NCBI GenBank assembly: GCA_021234155.1
Contig: JAJEKV010000016.1
Location: forward strand, 20,152,441-20,216,440
Reading direction: 5' to 3'
Length of the DNA stretch: 64,000 bases
DNA from: Isoetes taiwanensis
Lineage: Eukaryota > Streptophyta > Lycopodiopsida > Isoetales > Isoetaceae
The stretch's first letter is position 1; each line of letters begins with the position of its first letter. Positions 48,035-60,799 of this stretch are shown here, piece by piece. Below the pieces are notes generated by a model. It was given only the letters and a program-made list of their open reading frames with translations. It was not told the origin of the DNA and did no database searches. Position numbers and translations under genes: made by a program.

Positions 48035-49307
48035 ATGGCGCGGGCTATAGCATTATGCTTCTCCTTGTTCATCTCTTTCATGTTAGCCCATGGCTTGCTC
48101 AAGTCACCTCCTCCACCTAACTCTCCTCCTCCTCCTCCACCCCGACTCTCCTCCTCCTCCTCCACCACGACTCTCCTCCTCCCCCCACCCATCAGTCCCC
48201 CTCCACCACCTCCCCCGATTCCCCTCCTCCCTTCTACTATTCCTCCACCTCCTCCACCTTCTACTATTCCTCCACCTTCTCCCCCACTCACTACTTCCCC
48301 TCCTCCACCTTCTCCTCCCCCACCACCTCCTAGTAAAGAAGTTTGTTTTCCAGGTGAGCATATAAATGATGTTTCCTTTGATAAAGTCTCAGTTAGGATG
48401 TTACTAATACACTTGTCCAAAATCTAGGTGATGCTTTGGTGCAAATGATGAATGGTGGGAAGAAAGCAATGAGAGATCTTGAAGTTGGTGATAAGGTATC
48501 TAACAATTATGATAATATAAAGGCACATTCTTACTAATATCTTTAGTTTAGGTGGCTGTATTCGCTGAGGATGGAAAGATTCTTTATGGTGATATTTATG
48601 CATTTGGCCATAAGGATCCAAATACCTTTAGTGAATTTTTAAGGATAAGCCTTAAAAGTCGTAACATATCTACTACTTATTATGCCATTGAGCTCACAAC
48701 TCTTCATTTTGTGCCAATTATGGAAGGTATCCATTGTTCCAACTTATTATCTTTCATAATACTACCTATCTCATGGTGTTTGTAAAAACATAGATGCGCA
48801 TCAAGGTCTTAAATATAAGCGTGCACAAGATATTAGGATTGGCGATACTATGTGGAGCATGGAAAACTCATCCTTGGAAGTCATCGGTAAACTCTTAGCT
48901 TGAAAACATTGTTAAGTTTTTGCTGACATTGATAGTGTCATGTTCTTGCAGACATTTCTAGAGTGTGGAAGCAAGGGTTATATAATCCCCTCACAATGGA
49001 TGGAACCATAATGGTGAATGATGTCCTAGCATCTGTTCATAGTGAATGGTTCCTCGATCATATATTTGATGCATTTGGTATAACCTCATTGCTTCCACTT
49101 GCATATCAAGTAATTCTAACTCCTCTACGTGCTTTGTATTGCGTCCTTGGCAAGGACAACTATGTGTCTATCTATAATAGGGTGGATTTGATGTTGGATG
49201 TGGCCAGCTTTGGCACTAGATATGGAGGGACCATGGCCATTGCCACTGCCACTGTTGCGGGTTTTGTGTCTACGTTTATGATCTCTAACTACAATAAACG
49301 TGAATAG
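48035..49307 (+). CDS. Secreted Pro-rich protein with Hog (Hint) domain, copy B
   Basis: The exons by homology and splice sites are 48,035-48,353, 48,428-48,495, 48,552-48,726, 48,794-48,886 and 48,952-49,307, giving 336 residues. The signal peptide, CFPG, LEVGDKV, TxxH (ELTTLHF) and GLYNPLT blocks are all kept. Exon 4 differs from copy A (KYKRAQDIRIGDTMWSMEN against KDKCAQDIRIGDTMWNMEN). In the Pro-rich domain two compensating frameshifts turn part of the SPPPP repeats into RLSSSSSTTTLLLPPP, so the released part would differ while the Hog domain stays in frame. The gene appears functional at sequence level. Confidence 0.85.
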
Positions 49308-50033
49308 GTCATTCTATAATTATTCAATACGTATATCCACCAAAGGTTGCCTTGATTGTTAGCAGCCATAATGGTTGGAATAATTAAGAATACATTATTG
49401 TGTAATATCGGCCATAATGGTTATGATTTTTTTTCTTCTCTAAGTCATCAAATAAGCCTCCCAGGCGTGCACCAATCCTTTTCTATTCTTTTTGTTTATC
49501 TTTCCTCGTATACGATGAGACATGAGTTTTATACGTATATGTATGAGATATAAGGGGAGATTATAACCTCTCATATGCTAACTAATCCCCGTTAGTTAGC
49601 TCAATTTTCTTCTTTGCGATGACATGTTTTATGCAGTGAGCATTTTATAAACAATAGTATCAAACCATGAAATCCACATTCAATCCTTGTATCAAGCATT
49701 TTATAAACAATATAGTATCAAAACCATGAAATCCACATTTAATCCTTGTATCAAGCATTAGAGAAAGATCTATGATAAGGGTAGATGCATGTTATGGACG
49801 AAAATGGCCAAAGCTATAGCGATGGCAGGGTCTTTTGAACTTTCTTTGATTTAGTTTATATAAAAAAAAAATTATTCTCCATATGGACTTCTACGGGGAA
49901 GCAATGTTTGAGAAAATGCTCTTGAATGGATGCCGTAGCTGCGAAGAAAAGCAATCAACGAGAAAATATTTTACAGGATCAAATTTCCTTTTTGTTTTTG
50001 GTGCTCCCTTAACAATCAAATAGGAATGAAAAA

Positions 50034-50313
50034 GCCTTAAAAGTCGTAACCTATCTTCTACTTATTATGCCATTGAGCTCACGACTCTTCATTTTGTGCC
50101 AATTATGGAAGGTATCCATTGTTCCAGCTTATTATCTTTCATAATACTACCTATCTCATGGTGTTTGTAAAAAAATAGATGTGCATCAAGGTCTTAAAGA
50201 TAAGTGTGCACAAGATATTAGGATCGGTGATACTATGTGGAATATGGAAAACTCATCCTTGGAAGTCATCGGTAAACTCTTAGCTTGAAAACATTGTTAA
50301 GTTGTTGCTGACA
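50034..50313 (+). pseudogene. 5'-truncated Hog pseudogene downstream of copy B
   Basis: This holds the end of exon 3, exon 4 and part of intron 4 only. Its exon 4 is identical to that of gene A (including 'gtgcatcaaggtcttaaaga') rather than gene B, which points to gene conversion or unequal exchange. Confidence 0.85.
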
Positions 50314-51679
50314 TCAAGGTGGTTAAAAAACGCGTTTTTTATTCATAAAAATCTTGTATAAAAATCCGTACCTACTCTAAAAGATTTTTATGAAATAGGA
50401 TAGCAAAAAAAAAAAAAAAAAATTGCCCCTAATTTTTTTTTGCACCTATGACAACCGATTCAATTGTTTTAGGGATATATGGTCTATGGTTTCAGGAATT
50501 GTTATTTTTACATCCATATCAAATCCCCTTGGAACCCCCTGTTATTTTGCTACATATTTATATAAATGTTGTTATATGCCAATTGTGAGATCATTTTGTG
50601 GCAGTTAGGCTATGCTTGCTCGCCTTTTTCTGACAAGAGCTTTACATTTTGTTGTTAGCTTAATATTACTAGTGCTAAGTTGCCCTAGAAACTATAGCCA
50701 TTATGCTTGCTTGCAATTCTTTAGTAGGAACTTTATATTTGGTTGTTAACAATGTATAATGGTACGAGTGCCAAGTTGTTGCCCTCATGCTTCAAAGTCA
50801 TGCACCCACAAATAAAGAATAGATTCAAGTACACCTATGTGCTTCAATAAGGAGAAATGCCACAAATAAGGAGATGTTACTAGGTACTAGCTAATTTGCA
50901 GTCGTTCCGCCTGCATCCAGAGGGTTGAACTTTATTTGCCACAATGTCTAAAATAAGTAAGGTTTGACAAATTTAAATGCCATAACATGAATGCTATAAC
51001 ATGCAACCCATAAAGGCATTGTACCATAGTTTGCCACAAATATTTTGTCATTCCATAATCTTTTTGGAACTTTTATAGTGGATGAACCTATCTTATAATG
51101 CTACTGATACCTATGAGCTAATGGTAACTTACAGACAGTTCAAGATTTGGAGCTGCACATCTTTCCCATATACATAGAGAATAAAATCAACTCTCTTGCT
51201 CGTAGATGACTATCACTAAAGCTTTCAGCATAAACTGGAAAATGGAATTTAGTTTTTAAAGAAACATAAATCTAGCATGTAATTATAAAAGTGATTACCA
51301 TGCATCTTTATAACAGCTCAGCTCAAGTGATTCCAATGTCATATGAAGGCAGGAGTAGAGGAATCATCACCGTTGGCAGGATTCCTGGAATCAACACCAC
51401 GATAATGAAAAATGACAGATGTCTAATTTTGCCATTGCTACTATTTGTATCTCTTCAAAAAGGATGGCTTTACAACGTGTGCATATTTGTACCAAATCAT
51501 TCGCTAATAATGCAGACTACACCAATCTTTTCTCATCATTCACACTTAGATTGATAAATGCAAGTATCTTCTTCATTCTAAATATCCCCATAGATTACCA
51601 AAGAAAACATGAGCGACAATACATGCTTTTGCAAAACATTGTTTATAATGTTTCTCTGATTCGGGCTTATGCCCCTCCT

Positions 51680-51748
51680 TCTGTATTGGGTCCCATAACC
51701 CGATTGGGTTTCCCCGGACGATAAAATCTTTATCTTTATCTTTATCTT
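51680..51748 (+). mobile_element. LINE 3'-end fragment with TTTATC tail (unit B)
   Basis: This has the same fragment and tail as at 44,670-44,738. Confidence 0.7.
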
Positions 51749-54700
51749 GAAGGTCCTCCTACATGGGCCAAACTATATCATCCATATATGTAATGTTTGC
51801 ACATATGAGCTTACGCCATTACATGCTTATGATTATTTGGCTTCTTTGCATCTATGTAAAAAACCAAAGCCTCATCGTATTACATGATGCACATGTCTTG
51901 CCAACCTTAGCACAACAATGCCTACCCTGAGAAAACAATGGTAGGTGGCACTAGGATGTAACAATAGTGTAGTAGGGACTACCTAGTATTCAATAGTGTA
52001 GTAGGGACTTTGTTTCCTAAGAACTAGGGTAACGAAGTTACCATAGTGGGAAAGATAATCTTAGACTGCAGAACAAAAATCTAAACAAGTGTAGTTATGC
52101 AGTCTCAATTATACTCATGTGGACAACAGCTCGATGGATTAGCTCCCAATTGCATTGCCGCATGACTTGCTCAGTTTACCTAGTCCACTATAATGTAACA
52201 GAGTACCAGGATATGCCAAGGGGTTCATAATTTATGCATCACACTCTCTTGAGTGTATTGGGCCATTATGACTTAACATACTGAAATGAGATCAGGGAAT
52301 CAATTAATATGATGCTTATATCTACATGTATTTTTGCAACCTTTCACGGATCTATACAGCCCATCCATAATTGTTACCAATGCAGCAATAATAAAGGAAG
52401 GAAGGAAGGAAGTAACAAATATGATGAAATAGCTTGATGTGTTCACTTTTGCAGTGGTAGATTCTGAGATGTGCAGTCACAGTTCTTCTTGTGCACTACT
52501 GACCTTATATTATTTACAACTAGGCAAAATCTTAAGTGTACATAATGCTATCTTGCGTGAGTTTGCCTATCTCAGATCACGGAACTACGACTTATGATTA
52601 AACTGTACCACTGGTTATTTATCAAAACCAAGACTTCCAAATTATGCCTATAAGATCTAGATTTCATGTCAAATGGATCTGCTATAGTAGCTATGAAAAT
52701 CATTTCGTACATGTAGAAATAATGATTCAAATACAATTTCAATGCATAAAATCCAAAACTATTATAACAGGAAGTGTAACCTGTTGTGCTTGAAGTTGAG
52801 GGAGAACTCCAGCCTAATGTCCGCATTTTCAACATTAGATTCATCCACAAAATTTTCGTGGCCATCATCCTTAAGTTGTTCAGTGCCATAGAATTATCAA
52901 AAATTGCTTATGAGATGTTTGCAGACAGGTCTTCTTTTTGCCACCTCCAAAATCCTGGCAAATACTAATCGTTGCCTATAGATCCAGAAGAAAGTTCAGC
53001 CGTGTACTAGAATGCAGCATCAAGGATGTCTTTGCATGATCGGCTACAAAGATAGCTCTCCTTGCACGTTTTTGGCCTTTCGGCAGCCCTGCTTGAATGC
53101 TCTTGCATTTCGGCCTTTATCTGTGAGTTAGGTCGTAGAGCAAGTTTTCACAACCCTAATTTGTTTCTTATCTAAGCCAAGCCATAATTTTCATCAAAAA
53201 TTAAGTGTAACATATAAGTCGAAAAAACTATCTTCTAGGTGCATGTCATATTTTTCTTTTTTCTTTCAAGCCAATAACTGCAAATCTATACCAGTTTGTA
53301 GTTACCTTAGTGTTGGACCTCCATATGTGTATTTCCATCTGTCTTGAGCCTGAACTTCTTTCAGGCCTATCTTTTATTTCATGCCGTAAGGCCTTCAAAA
53401 CTCTTATTTTTTCCAGAACCCTCAAGCTTTAGTAAGATCTCAAGGTGTATCTGCAGAACTTACCGTGTGATGAACATGTAGCTAGTTCAAGGACCTCATT
53501 TATTTCAAGTCATACGCTCGTAAACGTCTTACATTTCTCTAAAGCCATAGAGCAATGAATTGTAGAATCTAAGTTGTAAGCGTGGTCTTCAACATGTACT
53601 GACTTGATCTGTTATACTGCAATAATGCAATTCCATTATCCTTAGATATGTTGCCCATTATTCCTATGCACTGGTCAAAATTTTTTTCTGGTGAAAGCCA
53701 GTGAAGTCAATAAAGGTCACGCCAAAATGCCATGAAACTATAAAATCCCAACACCATACTCATATCATTACTATGATATCTTGTATTCAAAATTGTTTGA
53801 TGAACCAGTAAAGGTTTATCCCTGTATCAAATTGTAAAAGCATTCCATCATTACTTATAAAAAAAACTATTCAGGAGATGATGAGAATCACAAGCACATA
53901 CCTTCAAAAGACAACTGGAGAAGACCTACATCAACAGTATTGCTGTGTGTGTCCAATTGATAGGAGAATATTTGGAGAAAAACACCAACAGTATTGCTAT
54001 GAGTGTCCAACCGACAGGAGAATCTTTGGAGACGAATGGATCAAATAACTCTAGCTAAGGCAAGGACGAGCTTGGATTGGGGAAGGGAGGAATATATTGA
54101 GCAAGATGAGGAGGCCAACCCGGTGCAAGGTGAAAGAGAGCAGGGAGGAAGGTTTGCCCAATGTTACTATACTGCAATGAGAAGAACACCGAAAGAGAAA
54201 AAACACGAAAAGACCAAATATATATCGCTCGCCCTCTCACGAGAATCTTGATCCTACGGTGTGGATCGATCTCCATAAAATCTCAAAGAATAATAAATAC
54301 TATTTGCCTAGGCATAAGAGTGCACACAAAAATATACATAAAGATCAAATGCCTTTTGGGAGGAGGAAGCAAAAAAAACAATGATAGGACTAACAATGAT
54401 TGCAAAGGAGATTAGCTGGAAGAAAAAAGTGATAGCAAAGAAGGTTGGAGGTTGGCATAGATAGAAATGATGAATGTTTGAAACAGTTATAGGCCTTAAC
54501 AATGATGGCAAAGGAGGTTGGAGGTCGGCATCTGAGTTATTTTAAGATTGAAATGGTGATGCCTTCTAATGTATATTGCAATGTGAACTATGAGCTATTC
54601 CAAAAAGCCAAAATCTCCTTGAGTAACATTATTGTGTACTTGATCGACCATCTTAATAACATTACCAATATTAGATCCATGTATACAATATAGTTCCATA

Positions 54701-54844
54701 TGTCATTGATGAGATATAATAATTGTGTCTCCTACTACGAGGATAAGGTGTATTAGGTAAAACATTAGTAACGTCTTCATACGAGGAAGAAAAACAGGTG
54801 TGTCTAATATCCTTCTCACTTTTTAATACCAAATTAGTTTATGA

Positions 54845-55014
54845 TACGTGGCATAAATTAGTATGTTTGACGTTTGATTTTATAGGTGTGCACCCCACAT
54901 GTTAAGTCAAGAATTGTGCCAAACTATGAATCATTTGTCAATACCCATTTTTGAATAAATTTTCATCTCTATTATTGTCTAGGTTGAAGACTGTTCCAAT
55001 ACTATCCTATTTAA
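54845..55014 (+). promoter_or_regulatory. Promoter elements of Hog copy C: ACGTGGC box and TATA box
   Basis: TACGTGGC at 54,845-54,852 and TATTTAA at 55,008-55,014 keep the spacing of the other two copies although the gene is broken. Confidence 0.4.
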
Positions 55015-55052
55015 GAAGCCCCCCTTGCACATAAGCCCACAAATCCTCAACA

Positions 55053-56320
55053 ATGGCGCGGGCTATAGCATTATGCTTCTCCTTGTTCATCTCTTTCATG
55101 TTAGCCCATGGCTTGCTCAAGTCACCTCCTCCACCTAACTCTCCTCCTCCTCCTCCTCCACCACCTGACTCTCCTCCTCCTCCTCCACCACCTGACTCTC
55201 CTCCTCCCCCACCCATCAGTCCCCCTCCACCACCTCCCCCGATTCCCCTCCTCCTTCTACTATTCCTCCACCTCCTCCACCTTCTACTATTCCTCCACCT
55301 CCTCCCCCCACTCACTACTTCCCCTCCTCCACCTTCTCCTCCCCCACCACCTCCTAGTAAAGAAGTTTGTTTTCCGGGTGAGCATATAAATGATGTTTCC
55401 TTTGATAAAGTCTCAGTTAGGATGTTAATAATACACTTGTCCAAAATCTAGGTGATGCTTTGGTGCAAGTGATGAATGGTGGAAAGAAAGCAATGAGAGA
55501 TCTTGAAGTTGGTGATAAGGTATCTAACAATTATAATATTATATAAAGGCACATTCTTACTAATATCTTTCGTTTAGGTCGCTGTATTCTCCGAGGATGG
55601 AAAGATTCTCTATGGTGATATTTATGCATTTGGCCATAAGGATCCAAACACCTTTAGTGAACCTTAAAAGTCGTGACATATCTTCTACTCATTATGCCCT
55701 TGAACTCACGACTCTTCATTTTGTGCCAATTATGGAAGGTATCCATTGTTCCAACTTATTATCTTTCATAATACTACCTATCTCATAGTGTTTGTAATAA
55801 AATAGATGCTCATCAAGGTCTTAAATATAAGCGTGCACAAGATATTAGGATCGGTGATATTATGTGGAGCATGGGAAACTCATCCTTGGAAGTCATCGGT
55901 AAACTCTTAACTTGAAAACATTGTTAAGTTGCCGTTGACATTGATTGCGTCATGTTCTTGCAGACATATCTAGAGTGTGGAAGCAAGGGGTTATATAATC
56001 CCCTCACAATGGATGGAACCATAATGGTGAATGATGTCCTAGCATCCGTTCATAGTGAATGGTTCCTCGATCATATATTTGATGCATTTGGTATAACCTC
56101 ATTGCTTCCACTTGCATATCAAGTAATCCTAACTCCTCTACGTGCTTTGTATTGCGTCCTTGGCAAGGACAACTATGTGTCTATCTATAATAGGGTGGAT
56201 TTGATGTTGGATGTGGCCAGCTTTGGCACTAGATATGGAGGGACCATGGCCATTGCCACTGCCAGCTGCTATGGTTTTGTGTCTACGTTTATGATCTCTA
56301 ACTACAATAAACGTGAATAG
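55053..56320 (+). pseudogene. Secreted Pro-rich/Hog gene copy C, inactivated by two frameshifts
   Basis: The exons by homology are 55,053-55,377, 55,452-55,519, 55,578-55,738, 55,806-55,898 and 55,964-56,320. Exon 3 lacks 14 bp present in A and B (after AGTGAA), which gives an immediate TAA. Exon 5 has an extra G in 'aagcaagggg', a second frameshift. The Pro-rich exon also contains a shifted stretch that reads as a Leu-rich run (about residues 61-80) before returning to frame. The signal peptide, CFPG and TxxH codons are still present. The last residues differ (a short 'agctgctat' replacement near 56,263). This is most likely a recent pseudogene. Confidence 0.85.
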
Positions 56321-57331
56321 GTCATTCTATAATTATTCAATACGTATATCCACCAAAGGTTGCCTTGATTGTTAGCAGCCATAATGGTTGGAATAATTAA
56401 GAATACATTATTGTGTAATATCGGCCATAATGGTTATGATTTTTTTTCTTCTCTCTTTTATAAAGGTATCAAATAACCCCCTCCCCCCCGGGGCGTGCAC
56501 CAATCCTTTTCTATTCTTTTTGTTTATCTTTCCTCGTATACGATGAGACATGAGTTTTATACGTATATGTATGAGATATAAGGGGAGATTATAACCTCTC
56601 ATATGCTAACTAATCCCCGTTAGTTAGCTCAATTTTCTTCTTTGCGATGACATGTTTTATGCAGTGAGCATTTTATAAACAATAGTATCAAACCATGAAA
56701 TCCACATTCAATCCTTGTATCAAGCATTTTATAAACAATAGTATCAAAACCATGAAATCCACATTTAATCCTTGTATCAAGCATGAGAGAAAGATCTATG
56801 ATAAGGGTAGATGCATGTTATGGACGAAAATGGCCAAAGCTATAGCGATGGCAGGGTCTTTTGAACTTTCTTTGATTTAGTTTAAATAAAAAAAAAATTA
56901 TTCTCAATATGGACTTCTGAGGGGAAGCAATGTTTGAGCAAATGCTCTTGAATGGATGCCGTAGCTGCGAAGAAAAGCAATCAACGAGAAAATATTTTAC
57001 AGGAGTAGAGGAATCATCACCGTTGGCAGGATTCCTGGAATCAACACCACGATAATGAAAAATGGCAGATGTCTAATTTTGCCATTGCTACTATTTGTAT
57101 CTCTTCAAAAAGGATGGCTTTACAACGTGTGCATATTTGTACCAAATCATTCGCTAATAATGCAGACTACACCAATCTTTTCTCATCATTCACACTTAGA
57201 TTGATAAATGCAAGCATCTTCTTCATTCTAAATATCCCCATACATTACCAAAGGAAAAACATGACCGACAATGCATGCTTTTGCAAAACATTGTTTATAA
57301 TGTTTCTCTGATTCGGGCTTATGCCCCTCCT

Positions 57332-57400
57332 TCTGTATTGGGTCCCATAACCCGATTGGGTTTCCGCGGACGATAAAATCTTTATCTTTATCTTTACCTT
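57332..57400 (+). mobile_element. LINE 3'-end fragment with TTTATC tail (unit C)
   Basis: This is the same ancestral fragment as in units A and B, with minor substitutions. Confidence 0.7.
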
Positions 57401-58575
57401 GAAGGTCCTCCTACATGGGCCAAACTATATCATCCATATATGTAATGTTTGCACATATGAGCTTACGCCATTACATGCTTATGATTATTTGGCTTCTTTG
57501 CATCTATGTAAAAAACCAAAGCCTCATCGTATTGCATGATGCACATGTCTTGCCATAACTATAGTCCATAAGACCTTAGCACAACAATGCCTACCCTGAG
57601 AAAACAATGGTAGGTGGCACTAGGATGTAACAATAGTGTAGTAGGGACTACCTAGTATTCAATAGTGTAGTAGGGACTTTGTTTCCTAAGAACTAGAGTA
57701 ACGAAGTTACCCTAGTGGGAAAGATAATCTTAGACTGCAGAACAAAAATCTAAACAAGTGTAGTTATGCAGTCTCAATTATACTCATGTGGACAACAACT
57801 CGATGGATTAGCTCCCAATTGCATTGCCGCATGACTTGCTCAGTTTACCTAGTCCACTATAATGTAACAGAGTACCAGGATATGCCAAGGGGTTCATAAT
57901 TTATGCATCACACTCTCTTGAGTGTATTGGGCCATTATGACTTAACATACTGAAATGAGATCAGGGAATCAATTAATATGATGCTTATATCTACATGTAT
58001 TTTTGCAACCTTTCACGGATGAGACTATTGACTCATCCATAATTGTTACCAATGCAAAAGAATAATAAAGGAAGGAAGGAAGGAAGTAACAAATATGATG
58101 AAATAGCTTGATGTGTTCACTTTTTGCGGTGGTAGATTCGAGATGTGCGATCCGCAGTTCTTCTTGTGCACTCTGACCTTATATTTACAACTAGGCAAAA
58201 TCTTAAGTGTACATAATGCTATCTTGCAGAGTCGCCTATCTCAGATCGGAACTACAAACTTATGATTAAACCGGTAACCCGGGTTATTTATCAAAACCAA
58301 GACTTCCAAATTATGCCTATAAGATCTAGATTTCATGTCAAATGGATCGCTGATAGCTATGAAAATCATTTCATTACATGTAGAAATAATGATTCAAATA
58401 CAATTTCAATGCATAAAATCCAAAACTATTATAACAGAAGTGTAACTTTGTTGTGCTTGAAGTTGCAGGAGAACTCGACCTAATGTCCGCATTTTCAACA
58501 TTAGATTCATCCACAAAATTTTTATTGGCCATCATCTTTGAGTTGTTCCAGTGCCATAGAATTATCAAAAATTGC

Positions 58576-58776
58576 TTATGAGATGTTTGCAGGCAGGTCT
58601 TCTTTCTGCCACCTCCAAAATCTTGGCAAATACCAATCGTTGCCTATAGATCCAGAAGAAAGTTCAGCCATGTACCAGAATGCAGCATCAAGGATGTCTT
58701 TGCATGATCGGCTACAAAGATAGCTCTCCTTACACGCCTTTGGCCTTTCGACAGCCCTGCTTGAATGCTCTTGCAT
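58576..58776 (-). other. 66-codon reading frame open only in unit C
   Basis: The minus strand reads CSRSCKDILDAAFWYMAELS and NDWYLPRFWRWQKEDLPANI before a stop. In units A and B the same positions have TAG in place of two Trp codons (AAF*Y and ND*Y), and in D the sequence is further altered. No family is recognised. It may be the relic of a last exon from the ancestral unit. Confidence 0.25.
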
Positions 58777-58803
58777 TTCGGCCTTTATCTGTGAGTTAGG
58801 TCA

Positions 58804-58915
58804 TAGAATAGAATAGAATAGATTTTTAGCGTCCATAAATTCTTTGAGATAATCCAGTGGTAATGATACCAAGATGGAGAAGTTGGGTATCGATGCCAAT
58901 GCCTCTCGCATGCGA
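58804..58915 (-). mobile_element. SINE-like insertion with the LINE tail (unit C only)
   Basis: About 112 bp is present in C but absent at the same site in A, B and D ('gagttaggtc' then 'agttttcac'). On the minus strand it ends in a TTCTA-repeat tail preceded by '(g)gacgcta', like the LINE-A family 3' end. It contains GGCATCGATACCC, similar to a tRNA-type B box. This suggests a SINE mobilised by the LINE family. Confidence 0.5.
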
Positions 58916-59636
58916 AGTTTTCACAACCCTAATTTGTTGCTTATCTAAGCCAAGCCATAATTTTCATCAAAAATTAAGTGTAACATTCATCATATAAGTC
59001 GAAAAAACTATCTTCTAGGTGCATGTCATATTTTTCTTTTTTCTTTCAAGCCAATAACTGCAAATCTATACCAGTTTGTAGTTACCTTAGTGTTGGACCT
59101 CCATATGTGTATTTCCATCTGTCTTGAGCCTGAACTTCTTTCAAGCCTATCTTTTATTTCATGCCGTAAGGCCTTCAAAACTCTTATTTTTTCCAAAACC
59201 CTCAAGCTTTAGTAAGATCTCAAGGTGTATCTGCAGAACTTACCATGTGACGAACATGTAGCCAGTTCAAGTCATAAGCTCGTAAAGGTCTTACATTTCT
59301 CTAAAGCCATAGAGCAGTGAATTGTAGAATCTAAGTTGTAAGCATGGTCTTCAACATGTGCTGACTTGATCTGTTATACTGCAATAATGCAATTCCATTA
59401 TCCTTAGATATGCTTCCCATTATTCCTATCCTTTCTTCCTTCCTATGCACTGGTCAAAATTTTTCCGGTGAAAGCCAGTGAAGTCAATAAAGGTCACGCC
59501 AAAATGCCATGAAACCATAAAATCCCAACACCATACTCATACCATTACTATGCTATCTTGTATTCAAAATTGTTTGATGAACCAGTAAAGGTTTATCCCT
59601 GTATCTAATTGTAAAAGCATTCCATCATTACTTATA

Positions 59637-60718
59637 ATAAAAAATCCTGCCTGGTGGGCCACAGTTCATTATAGAGTTAGCAATAAGGAGAGTAGGACCT
59701 TGTTGCCAAAGCCCTACCCTACCTATATTGCTAACTCTTATTACATAAAAGACAAGTATTATTTTCCTTCAAAAGAGCCAAATGGCAAGCAAGTGGACCA
59801 AAAAAGTGGCCACTTAGATTTTTCAGAATATCACTTTTGTTATCAAAGTGTAAACAAGATATACCCCTTTGGTAAGAGTACCTAATCCTGGCCAATGCCA
59901 AAGGACTGGTTTGAATGGCCAAAACTCAGTCTATAGTTCAGCTTCAATGTCAAGTTTCATTGGAATAATTTCATAAAAAAGAGCTGTCATATTACCTTTA
60001 TTTCTTAATGGATTTCCTTTTCTCTGATTTGATTATTCGTATGAAAGTTCTCGTCAAAGCCAATGTCTATGTGTCCACGTCTGGTTATTTGCAACAATGT
60101 CTTCATTGCCAGTCTTTTCCATTTCCTATAAACATATCATTGTTATCAGTAAGAAAGTAAATACACCTGACTGTAAACCACATTAAGGTCCCTAGTATAA
60201 CTAGAGAACTGAGTATTTGAAAAAAAACCTTTTAAATCTGTATCAAACAGACTTTTACCTTTTCATGAACTTTTGCAAAGAACACTTCTAGGTACAATTG
60301 GCAGCCCTAAGTTAATCCAGGTGCATCTTAACTTCGGCCTTAATATGGTTACAATTTGAATTTAAACAATTTGAATTTATCTACAAAAGATTTTCATACT
60401 TCAGAAATGTATATCTTCCATATCCTAAAAAAATTCTGCCAAAGCTTTATTCGATAACATCCATAAGCTTATCTTTCCATCATTTGCCATCTAGTCTTGT
60501 AGAATTGAAATAACGGGAGGAAGAAATCCCATTACATGTTTCATTGTACGCAGAATTTACATGATATACGCACTTTATTTATCACAACTTCAAACCAAAG
60601 AGCAAGAAGTTCGGTTACCTGCAGTAGAACCAAAGGACAGTTAGCCATAAGTGGGTAAAAGCCTAAGCTACTAACAGGTAAGCAATGAACTTCTTGGGTT
60701 TAACACCCTTCACCTTGA
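59637..60718. other. Spacer between units C and D, start repeated at the right window edge
   Basis: The first ~90 bp ('gtgggccacagttcattata...ccttgttgccaaag') recur at 63,911-64,000, so the array has a second, longer period that includes this spacer. The rest is AT-rich with no recognisable gene. Confidence 0.7.
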
Positions 60719-60799
60719 ACGAAGTTACCCTATTGGGAAAGATAATATTAGACTGCAGAACAAAAATCTAAACAAGTGTAGTTATGCAGTCTCAACATA

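Larger units (their letters stand above)
46841..53859. repeat. Tandem array unit B
   Basis: This is a 7,019-bp unit, collinear with A and C and with very high similarity over most of its length. It contains the Helitron empty site (47,654/47,655), Hog gene B, Hog pseudogene B and the LINE 3' fragment. A block at 50,314-50,450 (gttaaaaaacgcg..., A-run) replaces the end of the pseudogene seen in unit A. Between these items I recognise nothing. Confidence 0.9.
53860..59636. repeat. Tandem array unit C (internally deleted)
   Basis: This unit is collinear with A and B but lacks about 1.35 kb between the 57-bp tandem repeat and the LINE 3' fragment. At about 57,000 'atattttacagg' joins directly to 'agtagaggaatc' (51,353 onward in B). 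The downstream Hog pseudogene is therefore missing. It carries an extra SINE-like insert (58,804-58,915). Confidence 0.88.
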
